A DNA stretch of 64,000 nucleotides from Polaromonas sp. OV174 (GTDB taxonomy: Bacteria; Pseudomonadota; Gammaproteobacteria; Burkholderiales; Burkholderiaceae_C), in contig NZ_FOKZ01000015.1 of assembly GCF_900112285.1 (NCBI RefSeq), positions 49,877 to 113,876 of the forward strand. The letters are read 5' to 3'. Shown here in pieces: positions 46,293-56,016 of the stretch. Within the stretch, counting starts at the first letter, position 1, and every line of letters starts with the position of its first letter. The position numbers were made by a program, and so were the translations under genes. Below the pieces are notes generated by a model that was not told the origin of the DNA, did no database searches, and worked only from the letters and a program-made list of their open reading frames with translations.

Positions 46293-47212
46293 TGACCATC
46301 GATCTTTCTACCGTTCGTACTTTTTTGTTGGGATTGCAAGAGCGCATTACCACTGCCGTTGCCGAGATTGACGGCCAGTCTTTTGTGGCAGACCGCTGGC
46401 AAAAAGAGCCAGGGGAAACGCTGCAGGGCAATGGCGTCACCATGATTCTGGAGCAGGGCCAGGTTTTTGAGCGGGCCGGCTGCGGCTTTTCGCATGTGCG
46501 CGGCCCTAGGCTGCCGCCCTCCGCAACCCAGCATAGGCCAGAGCTGGCCGGTGCTCCCTTTGAGGCCATGGGGGTTTCGCTGGTGTTTCATCCGCGCAAT
46601 CCCTATGTGCCTACCGTGCATATGAATGTGCGCATGCTGGCCGCAACGCCGCTCGGGGGCTCGGGCGAGCCGGTTTGCTGGTTTGGCGGCGGCATGGACC
46701 TGACGCCTTATTACGGCTTCGATGAAGATGCCGTGCACTTTCACCAGTCCTGCAAGGATGCGCTTGACCCGTTCGGCAGCGACAAATATCCACGCTTTAA
46801 GCAGTGGTGCGACGAGTATTTCTATCTCAAGCACCGCCAGGAGCAGCGCGGCATAGGCGGAGTTTTTTTTGACGACTTCCAGGAGTTGGGCCTGGAGCAG
46901 AGTTTTGCCATGATGCAAAGCGTTGCCGACTCTTTTTTGCAGGCCTACCTGCCGATTGTGGCGCGCCGCAAGGATATGCCTTATGGCGAGCGCGAGCGCG
47001 ATTTCCAGCTCTATCGGCGTGGCCGCTACGTGGAGTTCAATCTGGTGTGGGATCGCGGCACGCACTTTGGCTTGCAGTCGGGTGGCCGCACGGAGTCGAT
47101 CCTGATGTCCATGCCGCCGCTGGTTAGCTGGTCCTACCAGCGCCAGGTGGAGGCCGGATCACCCGAAGAGCAACTGCAGCAAACGTTTCTGGTCAGGCGG
47201 GACTGGGTTTGA
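46292..47212 (+). CDS. hemF: Oxygen-dependent coproporphyrinogen III oxidase
   Basis: HemF decarboxylates coproporphyrinogen III aerobically in haem synthesis. Family segments include [57 protein letters not shown] and [15 protein letters not shown]. The 306-residue length is typical. Presence of hemF fits an organism with aerobic growth. Its end overlaps the likely TTG start of nadD. Confidence 0.97.
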   Translation: MTIDLSTVRTFLLGLQERITTAVAEIDGQSFVADRWQKEPGETLQGNGVTMILEQGQVFERAGCGFSHVRGPRLPPSATQHRPELAGAPFEAMGVSLVFHPRNPYVPTVHMNVRMLAATPLGGSGEPVCWFGGGMDLTPYYGFDEDAVHFHQSCKDALDPFGSDKYPRFKQWCDEYFYLKHRQEQRGIGGVFFDDFQELGLEQSFAMMQSVADSFLQAYLPIVARRKDMPYGERERDFQLYRRGRYVEFNLVWDRGTHFGLQSGGRTESILMSMPPLVSWSYQRQVEAGSPEEQLQQTFLVRRDWV

Positions 47213-47841
47213 AAGCTTCAGTAATCACGGGGAAGCAGCGCATAGGCGTGTTTGGCGGTGCGTTTGACCCGCCGCACAACGCCCACGTCGAGCTGGCCAA
47301 GGCTGCTCTGGAGCAGTTGAAGCTGGATGCGCTTTACATCATTCCGACCGGGCAGGCCTGGCATAAGGTCAGGGAACTTAGCGCCCCTGAACATCGCTTG
47401 GCCATGACCCGGCTGGCGTTTGAAGCGCTGCCTGGTGTGGTGGTGGATGACCGTGAGTTGCAGCGTGCGGGGCCGTCCTTCACGGTGGATACACTACAGG
47501 CCCTGCAAACCGAAAATCCGCAGGCTCAGCTCTACCTGTTCATCGGAGCCGACCAGTTTGCCGCCTTCCGGCAATGGCACCGGTGGCAGGAGGTTCTTGA
47601 ACTTGCTATAATTTGTATAGCTGATCGCGCACAATCCACGCTGACTCAGACCCAGTTTGATGCTTATGTGGGTCATGAACACCGCTTTTTCACGCTCAAA
47701 CTGCCCCTGATGCCTGTCAGCGCCACCCATATTCGCCAGTTGACGGCATCGGGTGCTGCGGCAGCCGAAGGACTCACCTCACTGGTCCCCGAGCCGGTTG
47801 CGCGTTATATTTCACTTCACTCGCTGTACCGTTCTCATTAA
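47209..47841 (+). CDS. nadD: Nicotinate-nucleotide adenylyltransferase
   Basis: NadD makes nicotinate adenine dinucleotide, the substrate of the NadE also encoded in this window. The nucleotidyltransferase motif [18 protein letters not shown] (with the HxGH-like HNAH) is near residue 13, and the C-terminal SATHIRQL motif is intact. The start is a TTG that overlaps the hemF stop codon (TTGA); no ATG or GTG is available before the conserved strand. A 17-nt repeat core lies in frame at codons 133-138. Confidence 0.95.
   Translation: MKASVITGKQRIGVFGGAFDPPHNAHVELAKAALEQLKLDALYIIPTGQAWHKVRELSAPEHRLAMTRLAFEALPGVVVDDRELQRAGPSFTVDTLQALQTENPQAQLYLFIGADQFAAFRQWHRWQEVLELAIICIADRAQSTLTQTQFDAYVGHEHRFFTLKLPLMPVSATHIRQLTASGAAAAEGLTSLVPEPVARYISLHSLYRSH
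47605..47621 (+). repeat. Repeat family A core (17 nt) inside nadD
   Basis: GCTATAATTTGTATAGC fits the GCTAT-N8-TAGC pattern. It encodes [12 protein letters not shown] residues and is strikingly AT-rich against its flanks. Confidence 0.6.
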
Positions 47842-47868
47842 TTTCACCTCATTGAAGCAAAGCACTGC

Positions 47869-48669
47869 ATGACCTCTACTACTGTCAAAACCCCCAGCAC
47901 CGAAGGCAAGAAAGATGTCCAGAAACTGCAGCGCGCCATCATTGATGGTCTTGAGGACGTTAAAGCGCAAAACATTCAGGTCTTTGATACCGAGCACATC
48001 ACCTCGCTCTTTGAGCGCGTGATCATTGCCTCGGGAACCTCCAATCGCCAGACCAAAGCCCTTTCATCCAGTGTGCGTGATGCGGTGCGCGATGCCGGCT
48101 TTGCCAAACCCCGGATTGAAGGCGAGAGCAACGGAGAGTGGATCATCGTCGACTGCGGCCCTGTCGTTGCGCACATCATGCAGCCGACCTTTCGCCAGTA
48201 CTACAACCTGGAAGAGCTCTGGGGCGAGAAGCCGGTCAAACTCAAATTGGGTGCGCCAGCACCAGTGGTGAAAGCGGCCAAGCCCGAACCCAAGGCTCCA
48301 GCAAAACCAGTCAAGGCACGCGCTGGCGCCAAGTCTGCCGCCAAGCCAGGTAAATCGGCTGCAGAAGGGGCCAAGCCCGCTGCCAAAAAAGTCGCCCAAA
48401 CCACCGATGACGGCACTTATGTGGGCCGGGTTGGCAAAGCTACGGACTGGACCGCCAAACGCAATGCTGTGGCACCTGTCGAGGAGCCAGCAGCCAAACC
48501 CGTCCGTGCAGCAGCTAAAGTAGCCGCGAAAAAGGCGCCTGCCAAAACACCGATCGTGAAAATTCCGGTCGCCAAAAAAGTGGCGGCAAAGAAAACCGCT
48601 GCCAAGACGGCCGCAAAAACGGCTGTCAAGAAACCCGCGGCCAAGAAAACCACGACCCGGAGCCAATGA
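47869..48669 (+). CDS. rsfS: Ribosome silencing factor with long basic C-terminal tail
   Basis: RsfS binds uL14 and blocks subunit joining when nutrients are short. The RsfS domain is about residues 15-125: [60 protein letters not shown] and the C-terminal YNLEELWG. Normal family members end near 110-130 residues; this one continues to 266 with a Lys/Ala/Pro-rich tail full of AAKK and PAKP steps, like histone H1 or AlgP tails. The tail could bind RNA or ribosome surfaces. The stop codon overlaps the rlmH ATG (ATGA). Confidence 0.95.
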   Translation: MTSTTVKTPSTEGKKDVQKLQRAIIDGLEDVKAQNIQVFDTEHITSLFERVIIASGTSNRQTKALSSSVRDAVRDAGFAKPRIEGESNGEWIIVDCGPVVAHIMQPTFRQYYNLEELWGEKPVKLKLGAPAPVVKAAKPEPKAPAKPVKARAGAKSAAKPGKSAAEGAKPAAKKVAQTTDDGTYVGRVGKATDWTAKRNAVAPVEEPAAKPVRAAAKVAAKKAPAKTPIVKIPVAKKVAAKKTAAKTAAKTAVKKPAAKKTTTRSQ

Positions 48670-49133
48670 GGCTGACGATAGTCGCCGTCGGCCAGAAGGT
48701 GCCCGACTGGGCCCAGACGGCTTATGACGATTACGCCAAGCGCTTCCCTCCCGAGCTGAAGGTGGAGCTCAAGGCAGTCAAGACCGAGCCACGTGCCTCG
48801 AAAACGCTTGAAAACCTGCTGGCCGCCGAACGCACGCGCATTGAAGGCTGCATCGGCAAGGGTTGCCGTGTGGTGGCGCTGGATGAACGCGGCACGGCGG
48901 TAACTACGGTGGCGCTGGCTGAGCGGCTCAAGGGCTGGCAGCTATCGGGTGACGATGTGGCGATCGTGATCGGCGGGCCGGACGGTTTGGATCCCGGCTT
49001 CAAGCAAGCTGCGCATGAGCGGCTGCGCCTTTCTGACCTGACCTTGCCCCATGCCATGGTGCGCGTGCTGCTGATTGAGCAGCTCTACCGCGCCTGGAGC
49101 ATCACCATCAACCATCCCTACCACCGTGAGTAA
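48666..49133 (+). CDS. rlmH: 23S rRNA pseudouridine-1915 N3-methyltransferase
   Basis: RlmH is a SPOUT-class methyltransferase acting on the assembled 70S ribosome. Motifs seen are [21 protein letters not shown] at the N-terminus, [19 protein letters not shown] and the C-terminal [25 protein letters not shown]. The 155-residue length is normal. It overlaps rsfS by four bases; this rsfS-rlmH order is common in bacteria. Confidence 0.97.
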   Translation: MRLTIVAVGQKVPDWAQTAYDDYAKRFPPELKVELKAVKTEPRASKTLENLLAAERTRIEGCIGKGCRVVALDERGTAVTTVALAERLKGWQLSGDDVAIVIGGPDGLDPGFKQAAHERLRLSDLTLPHAMVRVLLIEQLYRAWSITINHPYHRE

Positions 49134-49174
49134 TAGCGCTCCCTGCTTGTGGCCAAGCCGTTGTTCGAGCACGC

Positions 49175-49777
49175 ATGACTGACTTCATCTACCTCGCCTC
49201 ACAAAGCCCCAGGCGCCGGCAATTGCTTGAGCAGCTCGGCGTGCGCTATGAGTTGCTGCTGCCTGACTCGGATGAAGACGCTGAAGCGCTGGAGGCTGTG
49301 CTCAAAAATGAGGCCCCCAGCACCTACGTCCAGCGGGTTACGGGGCTCAAACTGGATGCGGCCGCGGCGCGGTTGAAGCGCCGTAAGCTGCCGCCGGCGC
49401 CGGTCCTGTGCTCTGACACCACCGTGGCGCTGGGGCGCACGATTTATGGCAAGCCTGATGATGCCAAGGATGCCGCGCGTATGTTGAGCGAGTTGTCGGC
49501 CGGAACGCACCGCGTCCTGACTGCCGTGGCGATACAGCGAGGTCGGCGGCGCTTTGAGGCGCTCAGTGCCTCACGCGTGAGCTTTGACACCTTGACTCCG
49601 GCGCAAATCCGCGCCTATGTGGCCACTGGCGAGCCCATGGGCAAGGCTGGCTCCTACGCCATTCAGGGCAAGGTGGCCATGCATATCACCCGCATCAGTG
49701 GCAGCTACAGTGGCATCATGGGGCTGCCCCTGCGGGAAACGGCCTTGCTGCTGCAAGCTGCCGGTCTCAAGCTCTAA
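49175..49777 (+). CDS. maf: Maf-like nucleotide pyrophosphatase
   Basis: The Maf enzyme hydrolyses non-canonical or excess nucleoside triphosphates. The N-terminal LASQSPRRRQLLEQLGVRYEL, the block APVLCSDTTVALGRTIYGKP and SGSYSGIMGLPLRETALLL are typical. It looks closer to the YhdE-type dTTP/UTP pyrophosphatases, but the subfamily is uncertain. It is placed between rlmH and rng in the same transcription direction, 41 and 21 bases from them. Confidence 0.93.
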   Translation: MTDFIYLASQSPRRRQLLEQLGVRYELLLPDSDEDAEALEAVLKNEAPSTYVQRVTGLKLDAAAARLKRRKLPPAPVLCSDTTVALGRTIYGKPDDAKDAARMLSELSAGTHRVLTAVAIQRGRRRFEALSASRVSFDTLTPAQIRAYVATGEPMGKAGSYAIQGKVAMHITRISGSYSGIMGLPLRETALLLQAAGLKL

Positions 49778-49798
49778 AGCCTAACTTTCTGACAAACA

Positions 49799-51298
49799 AT
49801 GCAACAAGATATCCTGATTAATTGGTCGCCACAGGAAACCCGGGTGGCCGTGGTTGAGCACGGTGCAGTGCAGGAGTTGCAGGTTGAGCGCACGCTGGAA
49901 CGTGGCCTGGTTGGCAATGTGTATTTGGGCAAGGTGGCACGGGTGTTGCCAGGCATGCAGTCGGCTTTTATAGATATTGGCCTGGACAGGGCCGCTTTTC
50001 TACATGTTGCCGATTTGATGAGCAGCATCAACAGCCGGCACGCCGAGCCCGAGGCACAAGTGTCCGGGGCTTTGACAGCGCCGGCAATGGCATCGCTTCA
50101 GCCCATCGAAAAGCAGTTGTTCGAGGGCCAGGCCCTGATGGTGCAGGTGCTCAAGGACCCGATTGGCAGCAAGGGCGCGCGGCTGACAGCACAAATCAGC
50201 ATTGCTGGTCGCTTGCTGGTTTTTTTGCCCCAGGACAATCACATCGGCGTGTCGCAAAAAATACCGCCACGGCAGCGCGAGGATTTGCGACAGCGTGTGC
50301 AGGCGCTGACCGGCGACATGGGTGGTGGCTTCATTTTGCGCACCAATGGAGAAGATGCCACCGATGCTGAGCTGGGCGAAGATATCGCTTATCTGCGCAA
50401 AACCTGGTCGCGCATCAAAGAGGCTGCACTGCGCCTGCCTCCAGCCTCTGTGCTGCATCAGGATCTGAGCCTGCTGCAGCGCGTGTTGCGCGACATGGTA
50501 GTGGAGGGCACGCAAACCATACGCATAGACTCCCGTGAGCAATTTGAAAAGCTCAAAGTCTTTGCGCTGGAGTTCATGCCTGCGATGCTGCCAAAGCTTC
50601 AGCATTACAGCGGCGAGCGACCGATTTTTGACCTGTTCAATATTGACGAAGATATTGCCAAGGCTCTGGGCCGTAGGGTGGAGCTCAAATCAGGTGGTTA
50701 TTTGGTGATTGACCAGGCGGAAGCCCTGACGGTCATTGATGTGAACACCGGCGGCTTTGTCGGTGCCCGTAATTTTGACGACACCATCTTCAAAACCAAT
50801 CTGGAGGCCGCACAGGCCATTGCCCGGCAGCTTCGTTTGCGTAATCTCGGTGGCATTGTGATTGTCGACTTCATCGACATGATCAAGGAAAACCACCGCG
50901 ACTCGGTGCTGGCTGAGTTTCAGAAACAGTTGGCGCGTGATCGTATCAAGACCTCGGTCAATGGATTTTCTGCGCTGGGCTTGTTGGAAATGACGCGCAA
51001 GAGAACCCGTGAGTCTTTGTCCCACCAGTTGTGCGAGCCCTGTAGCGCCTGCACGGGCAAAGGGGTGGTCAAGACCGCGCGAAGCGTGAGCTATGACATC
51101 CTGCGTGAAATTTTGCGCGAAGCCCGGCAGTTCAATCCGCGCGAGTTTCGTGTTGTCGCCTCGCCCAAAGTGGTGGAGCTTTTCCTGGATGAGGAAAGCC
51201 AGCACCTGGCAAGCCTGAGTGACTTTATCGGCAAGCCGATTTCCCTGCAGGCAGAAGCCGCCATGGCGCAGGAGCAATACGACATCGTTCTCCTTTGA
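49799..51298 (+). CDS. rng: Ribonuclease G
   Basis: RNase G is the RNase E-like endonuclease that matures 16S rRNA 5' ends. The S1 domain (GNVYLGKVARVLPGMQSAFIDIG) is at residues 39-60, the catalytic Asp residues in TVIDVNTGGFVGA and GIVIVDFIDM, and the Zn-link-like Cys pair in CEPCSACTGKG. The length of 499 residues shows there is no RNase E-type scaffold tail. Gene order maf-rng is widely conserved. Confidence 0.96.
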   Translation: MQQDILINWSPQETRVAVVEHGAVQELQVERTLERGLVGNVYLGKVARVLPGMQSAFIDIGLDRAAFLHVADLMSSINSRHAEPEAQVSGALTAPAMASLQPIEKQLFEGQALMVQVLKDPIGSKGARLTAQISIAGRLLVFLPQDNHIGVSQKIPPRQREDLRQRVQALTGDMGGGFILRTNGEDATDAELGEDIAYLRKTWSRIKEAALRLPPASVLHQDLSLLQRVLRDMVVEGTQTIRIDSREQFEKLKVFALEFMPAMLPKLQHYSGERPIFDLFNIDEDIAKALGRRVELKSGGYLVIDQAEALTVIDVNTGGFVGARNFDDTIFKTNLEAAQAIARQLRLRNLGGIVIVDFIDMIKENHRDSVLAEFQKQLARDRIKTSVNGFSALGLLEMTRKRTRESLSHQLCEPCSACTGKGVVKTARSVSYDILREILREARQFNPREFRVVASPKVVELFLDEESQHLASLSDFIGKPISLQAEAAMAQEQYDIVLL

Positions 51299-51302
51299 CG
51301 TC

Positions 51303-52076
51303 ATGACTTTCAGTGCAATCGAGCGTAAGGTGAGCACTTTCAGCGCCAACCGTCGGCCCATTCCCGTTCTGGTGTATCACCAGATATCTGAGGCCCCGGC
51401 CAAGGGCAGCCCTTTTCGCAGCCTGTATGTGGCACCGAAAACCTTCGCGCGGCAGATAGCCTGGCTCAAGCTGCTGGGCTACCAGGGGCTGTCCATGAGT
51501 GAGCTGGCGCCTTATCTGCGCGGTGAGCGATCGGGCAAGGTGGTTGGGATCACCTTTGACGATGGTTACCAAAACAACCTGACCCACGCTTTGCCTGTGT
51601 TGATCAAGCATGGGTTTTCGTCCACCTGTTATGCAGTCAGTGGATTGCTTGGCCAGACTAATGTGTGGGATAAGCCGTTGGGCATCGCGCAGACGCCCTT
51701 GATGACCGGGGAAGAGCTTCGTCAGTGGGTCTCGGGCGGCCAGGAAATTGGCTCTCATACGCATCAGCATGTGAACCTGCCCACGTCGGCAGACCGCATC
51801 AGCCATCAGGAAATGATGACGGGAAAAACTGAGTTGGAGTCTGTTGTTGGTCAGCCTGTTCAGCATTTTTGTTACCCCTATGGGCATTACGAGCCCAAGC
51901 ATGTGACGATGGCGGCTGAATTGGGGTTTGTCACCGCCACCACCACCCAACGCAGCCGCTGTCATGCGCATACCGATCTGCTGCAGATTCCGCGAGTTCC
52001 CGTGCTTAGATCCACCAGTCTGCCGGTTTTCTGGCTCAAGATTGCCACCGCTTACGAGGATAGACGGAAAAAATGA
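51303..52076 (+). CDS. Polysaccharide deacetylase family protein
   Basis: The NodB-homology fold is seen: PVLVYHQISEAPAKGSPF near the N-terminus, the metal-site Asp pair in GITFDDGYQNN, the His pair in GSHTHQHVNL, and HFCYPYGHY near the C-terminus. At 257 residues it is a single-domain protein without a clear signal peptide. It starts five bases after rng and overlaps the following glycosyltransferase gene (ATGA), so it probably acts on cell-surface sugar in the same pathway. Confidence 0.9.
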   Translation: MTFSAIERKVSTFSANRRPIPVLVYHQISEAPAKGSPFRSLYVAPKTFARQIAWLKLLGYQGLSMSELAPYLRGERSGKVVGITFDDGYQNNLTHALPVLIKHGFSSTCYAVSGLLGQTNVWDKPLGIAQTPLMTGEELRQWVSGGQEIGSHTHQHVNLPTSADRISHQEMMTGKTELESVVGQPVQHFCYPYGHYEPKHVTMAAELGFVTATTTQRSRCHAHTDLLQIPRVPVLRSTSLPVFWLKIATAYEDRRKK

Positions 52077-53284
52077 GCATGCCCTCTTCAGGCTCGGATG
52101 AGCATGCCGTATCTGTAGCTAAAAAACTTCGCGTCGCAGTTCTCAATCGAACGTTCTCGCCGACAGGTGGCGGAGCAGAGCGCTACTCAATCGCGTTGGT
52201 AGAGCAGTTGGCTGCACGGCATGAAATTCATGTGTTTGCACAGGAAGTCGACCATTCCTGGCCGGGCGTGATTTACCACCAGGTTTCGGCCCCTTTGCGC
52301 AAGCCGCGCTGGGTCAATCAGCTGTGGTTTTCCGCCGCCACTTGGTGGGCAACTCGTCAGGGATTTGATGTGGTTCACTCCCACGAAAACACCTGGCATG
52401 GAGAGGTGCAGACGGTTCATGTTTTGCCGGTCAAATACAACCTGTTTCATGCACGCACAGGTTGGCGCCGGGCTTTGCGTTGGCTCAAGGTGGTGAGCAG
52501 CCCGCGCTTATTGACCTACCTGGGACTGGAGCGTCTGCGCTATGCCGGGCGCACCGGGCGCCAGGTCGTGGTGACCTCTGCTAGCTTGCAGTCCATCATG
52601 GCGCTCAGCTATCCGTCTTGTCGTGACCGTGTCTCGGTCATTACGCCCGGAATTGTGCTCCCGGAATTGCCGGTGACGCCAGCGCGCAAGAGCGAGGCCA
52701 GAGCGCTATTGGGTTTGCCGGCTACGGGGCGCTGCCTGCTGTTTGTCGGTAACGATTACCGCAAGAAAGGTCTGTCAACCCTGCTGGAGGCCCTGGTGCA
52801 ATTGCCGGCCGATGTGGTGTTGGCGGTGGTGGGGAATCCGGCACATATTCCGGTGTTTCGCGAGCAGGCCGAGGCTTTGAAACTGGGATCGCGAGTCTAT
52901 TTCCTGGGCTCGCTCAAGAGTGTTGCAATAGCCTACGAGGCCGCCGACTGCCTGGTTCACCCCACGCTGGAGGACACCTTTGCCATGGTGGTGCTGGAGG
53001 CGATGGCGCATGGCTTGCCGGTGCTGGTCAGCGGGCCGAAATACTGCGGAATTTCAGCGTTGCTGCAGCCGGATACCAATGCCATTATTCTGGACGATCC
53101 CAGAAATGCCTCCAACTTGGCGCAGCTTCTTCAGGCGCTGCTGGGGCAGCCCGAGCTTCAACAGCGGTTGGCGCGGGGAGCGGCGGATTTTGCTCGGCAC
53201 TACCAGTGGCGTGAAATTGCCTTGCAGCAGGAGGCTGTGTACTTCTGCGCGCTAGCGGAGAAGCTGGCCGCCAGCGGGCGATGA
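52073..53284 (+). CDS. Family 4 glycosyltransferase, probably LPS core
   Basis: The GT-B protein of 403 residues has an N-terminal glycine-rich loop (SPTGGGAERYSIALVEQLA), a nucleotide-side LLFVGNDYRKKGLSTLLEAL and the E-x7-E motif in EDTFAMVVLEAMAHGLPVLVS. It resembles WaaG-type glucosyltransferases of the LPS core in general layout. The sugar is not certain. There is no membrane segment. It is coupled to the deacetylase gene and meets the next glycosyltransferase gene tail to tail. Confidence 0.88.
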   Translation: MSMPSSGSDEHAVSVAKKLRVAVLNRTFSPTGGGAERYSIALVEQLAARHEIHVFAQEVDHSWPGVIYHQVSAPLRKPRWVNQLWFSAATWWATRQGFDVVHSHENTWHGEVQTVHVLPVKYNLFHARTGWRRALRWLKVVSSPRLLTYLGLERLRYAGRTGRQVVVTSASLQSIMALSYPSCRDRVSVITPGIVLPELPVTPARKSEARALLGLPATGRCLLFVGNDYRKKGLSTLLEALVQLPADVVLAVVGNPAHIPVFREQAEALKLGSRVYFLGSLKSVAIAYEAADCLVHPTLEDTFAMVVLEAMAHGLPVLVSGPKYCGISALLQPDTNAIILDDPRNASNLAQLLQALLGQPELQQRLARGAADFARHYQWREIALQQEAVYFCALAEKLAASGR

Positions 53285-53296
53285 GTTCGGGCGGGC

Positions 53297-54169
53297 TCAG
53301 GCCACGAGCTTGAAGTGCTTGCGACTGAAATCCAGCCCGGTCAGTGTTTCCACTTGCCGCATGAAGTGGTATTTGTTTTCTTTGGGCGTTGGCCGGTAGG
53401 CCGGATCTAGGTTCAGAACCTGCTCTGCCTCCAGGGCTAGCCATTCTTGTACAGCCTGCGGATGGGTGCCCGTAAAAGGTGCGAGAGCCCGGCGATCGAA
53501 CTGGCTGTAGGTGATTTGTGCCGCAGATGCCTCGCCCCAGTATTTGCTGACCTGGTCCAGTTTTTTTTGCATCTCTTCGTTGCGGCGTATCCATCCATAG
53601 TGGTAGATGCGCGCATTGGCCAGCGCGGCTTTTGGGTTACGTCCTCGTTTGTGTTCGCTGGTGACCAGCCAGTACTGTCCATCTGGCGCGTAGCTGCGAA
53701 TGGTGTTGCGGATCAGGCGGCATTCGCGGCGGTACCAACCCGGGCTGATGGAAATCCATTGCGGTGAGCCATAAAAATGCAAGTAGTCAAAGACCAGCGC
53801 TTCGACAGCAGGGTTGGCATGATGACGATCGACACTGGCGCGTATGGCTGCAAGCTCGGCCTCATGCACGACCTCATCGCCTTCCAGATAAAAGGCCCAG
53901 TCACCCGTACAGGAGTACTGGGCAATCATTTTTTGCTGCGCATAGACAAAGCCACGATCGGCCATGCGCTCATTCCACTTGGTCTCAATGATCTTGATCT
54001 TTGGGTCGGCGATGGCACGAACCCGCTCAAGCGTCTCGTCTGAACCTTGGCCGACGGCCACCACGAATTCATCGACCAGCGGCAACAGAGAGCGTATGGA
54101 GGCTTCAAACGGGAAGCCAAGGTCTACGCCATTGCGGATGAAGGTAAAGCCACTGATTGAAACACTCAT
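53297..54169 (-). CDS. Family 2 glycosyltransferase
   Basis: A GT-A fold protein: N-terminal ISGFTFIRNGVDLGFPFEASIRSL, then DEFVVAVGQGSDETLE, and the DxD-like metal site in WAFYLEGDEVVHEAE. The C-terminal half has many aromatic residues and ends KHFKLVA. It is 290 residues long with no membrane helix. It stands on the minus strand with msbA and the O-antigen ligase gene 77 bases upstream, so it probably belongs to the same LPS unit. Confidence 0.87.
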   Translation of the reverse strand: MSVSISGFTFIRNGVDLGFPFEASIRSLLPLVDEFVVAVGQGSDETLERVRAIADPKIKIIETKWNERMADRGFVYAQQKMIAQYSCTGDWAFYLEGDEVVHEAELAAIRASVDRHHANPAVEALVFDYLHFYGSPQWISISPGWYRRECRLIRNTIRSYAPDGQYWLVTSEHKRGRNPKAALANARIYHYGWIRRNEEMQKKLDQVSKYWGEASAAQITYSQFDRRALAPFTGTHPQAVQEWLALEAEQVLNLDPAYRPTPKENKYHFMRQVETLTGLDFSRKHFKLVA

Positions 54170-54246
54170 CTGAATTTAGGCCTTCAGGTATTTGGTTTGA
54201 TAACGGAAATCATGCGAAAAAGCGAAGCGAGCCAGAATACCAAGCC

Positions 54247-56016
54247 TCAGGCAGACTGGAAACCAAGACGGTAAAGGTGGGCGTAAGCACCATTTTTTGC
54301 CAGCAATTCAGCGTGCGAACCTGATTCCACAATCCGGCCGGCATCCATCATGATGATTCGGTCTGCATGCTGCACGGTAGACAGTCGGTGGGCGATCACC
54401 AGCGAGGTGCGGTTCGAGGTGAGCCGTTTGATGGCCTCTTGCACAGCCAGCTCCGATTCTGTATCGAGCGCCGATGTGGCTTCATCCAGAACCAGAATCG
54501 GAGCGTCCTTGTACAAGGCTCGTGCAATGGCAAGTCGCTGGCGTTGACCGCCCGACAGTTGCATGGCGTTGTGACCCAGGACAGTGTCCAGGCCTCCTGG
54601 CAGATCGGCCAGCAATGCCGTCAGATTGGCTGCAGCAAGACACTCCTTGACCCGGGCGCGATCGACGGGCTGGCCCAGTGCCACGTTCTCGGCGATGCTG
54701 TCATTGAGCATGACGACATGCTGGCTTACAAATGCAAATTGCGAGCGCAGGCAGGCCAGGTCCCATGTGCGGATATCCTGAGCATCCAGGCAAATAGTGC
54801 CTGAGGTCATCTCAACAAATCGGGGTAGCAAATTCACCAGCGTTGTTTTTCCCGAACCCGAGGCCCCCACAATTGCCAGCGTTTCTCCGGCTTTGATGGA
54901 AAGCGTGAACTGATTGAGTGCTGGCGCACCATCGGTTTTGTAGGCTACGCTGACGCCGGAGAATTCAATATCGCCATGCGCTCTGGTTTTGACAAAAGAG
55001 CCGCCGCTTTCGTCATCGATCAGGCCCATGAGGTCCAAGCCACGCTCTAGTGCAGCCAAGCCCCGGGTCACCGGTGTGGCGGCATCCGACAGGCTTTTGA
55101 CGGGAGAAATCAGCAGCAGCATGGCCGTAACAAAAGCCACAAAACCGCCCACGGTGGTCGTGTTCTCGGCACTTTGCAGCAGCGCAATCGAGATGACGGC
55201 TGACAGAGCCACGGCCGCCAGCACTTGTGTGATCGCGCTCATGCCGGCATAGGCTGCGGTGGACTTCATGGAGAGGCTGCGCAGCGAATGGCTCAAAATG
55301 TCAAAGCGACTGGCCTGGCTGGCTTGTGCGCCATGCAGTCGTACATCGCGATGGGCCATGACATTTTCTTCCACCACATAAGCCAGGTCGTCGGTGGCCG
55401 TTTGGCTTTCTTTGGTCAGCCGGTAAAGGCGCTTTGACAGAACCTGAATTACAAACGCCACGGCTGGAAACAACAGCGCGACGATCAGCGTAAGTTTCCA
55501 GTTCAGATAAACCAGATAGCCGATCAATGCCAGCAGCGTCAGCACATCGCGGGCCAGCTTGATGATGGCATTCATCAGCAAGGACGAGCCGTTGAACACC
55601 TCGTAGACCACGGTATTGGCGATGGCGCTGGAGCTTTGGTCCGCAAATAGCGTAAGGCGTGCTGTCAATAGCTTGCCGAACATGGCTTTTCGCAGTCGCA
55701 GCAGTCCATCATTGGTGACTTTGGCCAGGGCAAATTGAGCCAGAAATCCGGACAACCCCCGAATGGTGAAGAGCAGCATCAGCGTGAGAGGGACCAACCA
55801 GAGGTTGAAGGCGTCCCTCTGGAAGCCGCGGTCCAGCAAAGGCTTGAGCAGGGCGGGGACAAAGGGCTCGGTGGCCGAAGCCACGATAGTCGCGCCTATG
55901 GCTAAGGCCCAGCCAGCCCTGGAGCCACTGAAATAAGGCCAGACTCGCGCAATTCTGCGCAACATCGTCAGTTTTTCAGCTGAGCCAGTGGCACCAGCTT
56001 CGGAGGGCTGGGTCAT
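54247..56016 (-). CDS. msbA: Lipid A-core flippase MsbA (ABC exporter)
   Basis: A half-transporter of 589 residues that forms a homodimer and moves lipid A-core across the inner membrane. Six membrane helices occupy about residues 30-320. The ATPase domain has Walker A (IVGASGSGKTTLVN), the signature MQLSGGQRQRLAIARAL and Walker B (ILVLDEATSALDTESE). Its placement between LPS glycosyltransferase and ligase genes supports MsbA over a drug exporter. Its ATG overlaps the stop codon of the upstream ligase gene (ATGA). Confidence 0.92.
   Translation of the reverse strand: MTQPSEAGATGSAEKLTMLRRIARVWPYFSGSRAGWALAIGATIVASATEPFVPALLKPLLDRGFQRDAFNLWLVPLTLMLLFTIRGLSGFLAQFALAKVTNDGLLRLRKAMFGKLLTARLTLFADQSSSAIANTVVYEVFNGSSLLMNAIIKLARDVLTLLALIGYLVYLNWKLTLIVALLFPAVAFVIQVLSKRLYRLTKESQTATDDLAYVVEENVMAHRDVRLHGAQASQASRFDILSHSLRSLSMKSTAAYAGMSAITQVLAAVALSAVISIALLQSAENTTTVGGFVAFVTAMLLLISPVKSLSDAATPVTRGLAALERGLDLMGLIDDESGGSFVKTRAHGDIEFSGVSVAYKTDGAPALNQFTLSIKAGETLAIVGASGSGKTTLVNLLPRFVEMTSGTICLDAQDIRTWDLACLRSQFAFVSQHVVMLNDSIAENVALGQPVDRARVKECLAAANLTALLADLPGGLDTVLGHNAMQLSGGQRQRLAIARALYKDAPILVLDEATSALDTESELAVQEAIKRLTSNRTSLVIAHRLSTVQHADRIIMMDAGRIVESGSHAELLAKNGAYAHLYRLGFQSA

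Noticed and set aside
48230..48666. A tandem DNA repeat in the rsfS tail
   Set aside because: The protein is repetitive in composition (Lys/Ala/Pro), but the DNA units are not regular enough to call a tandem repeat.
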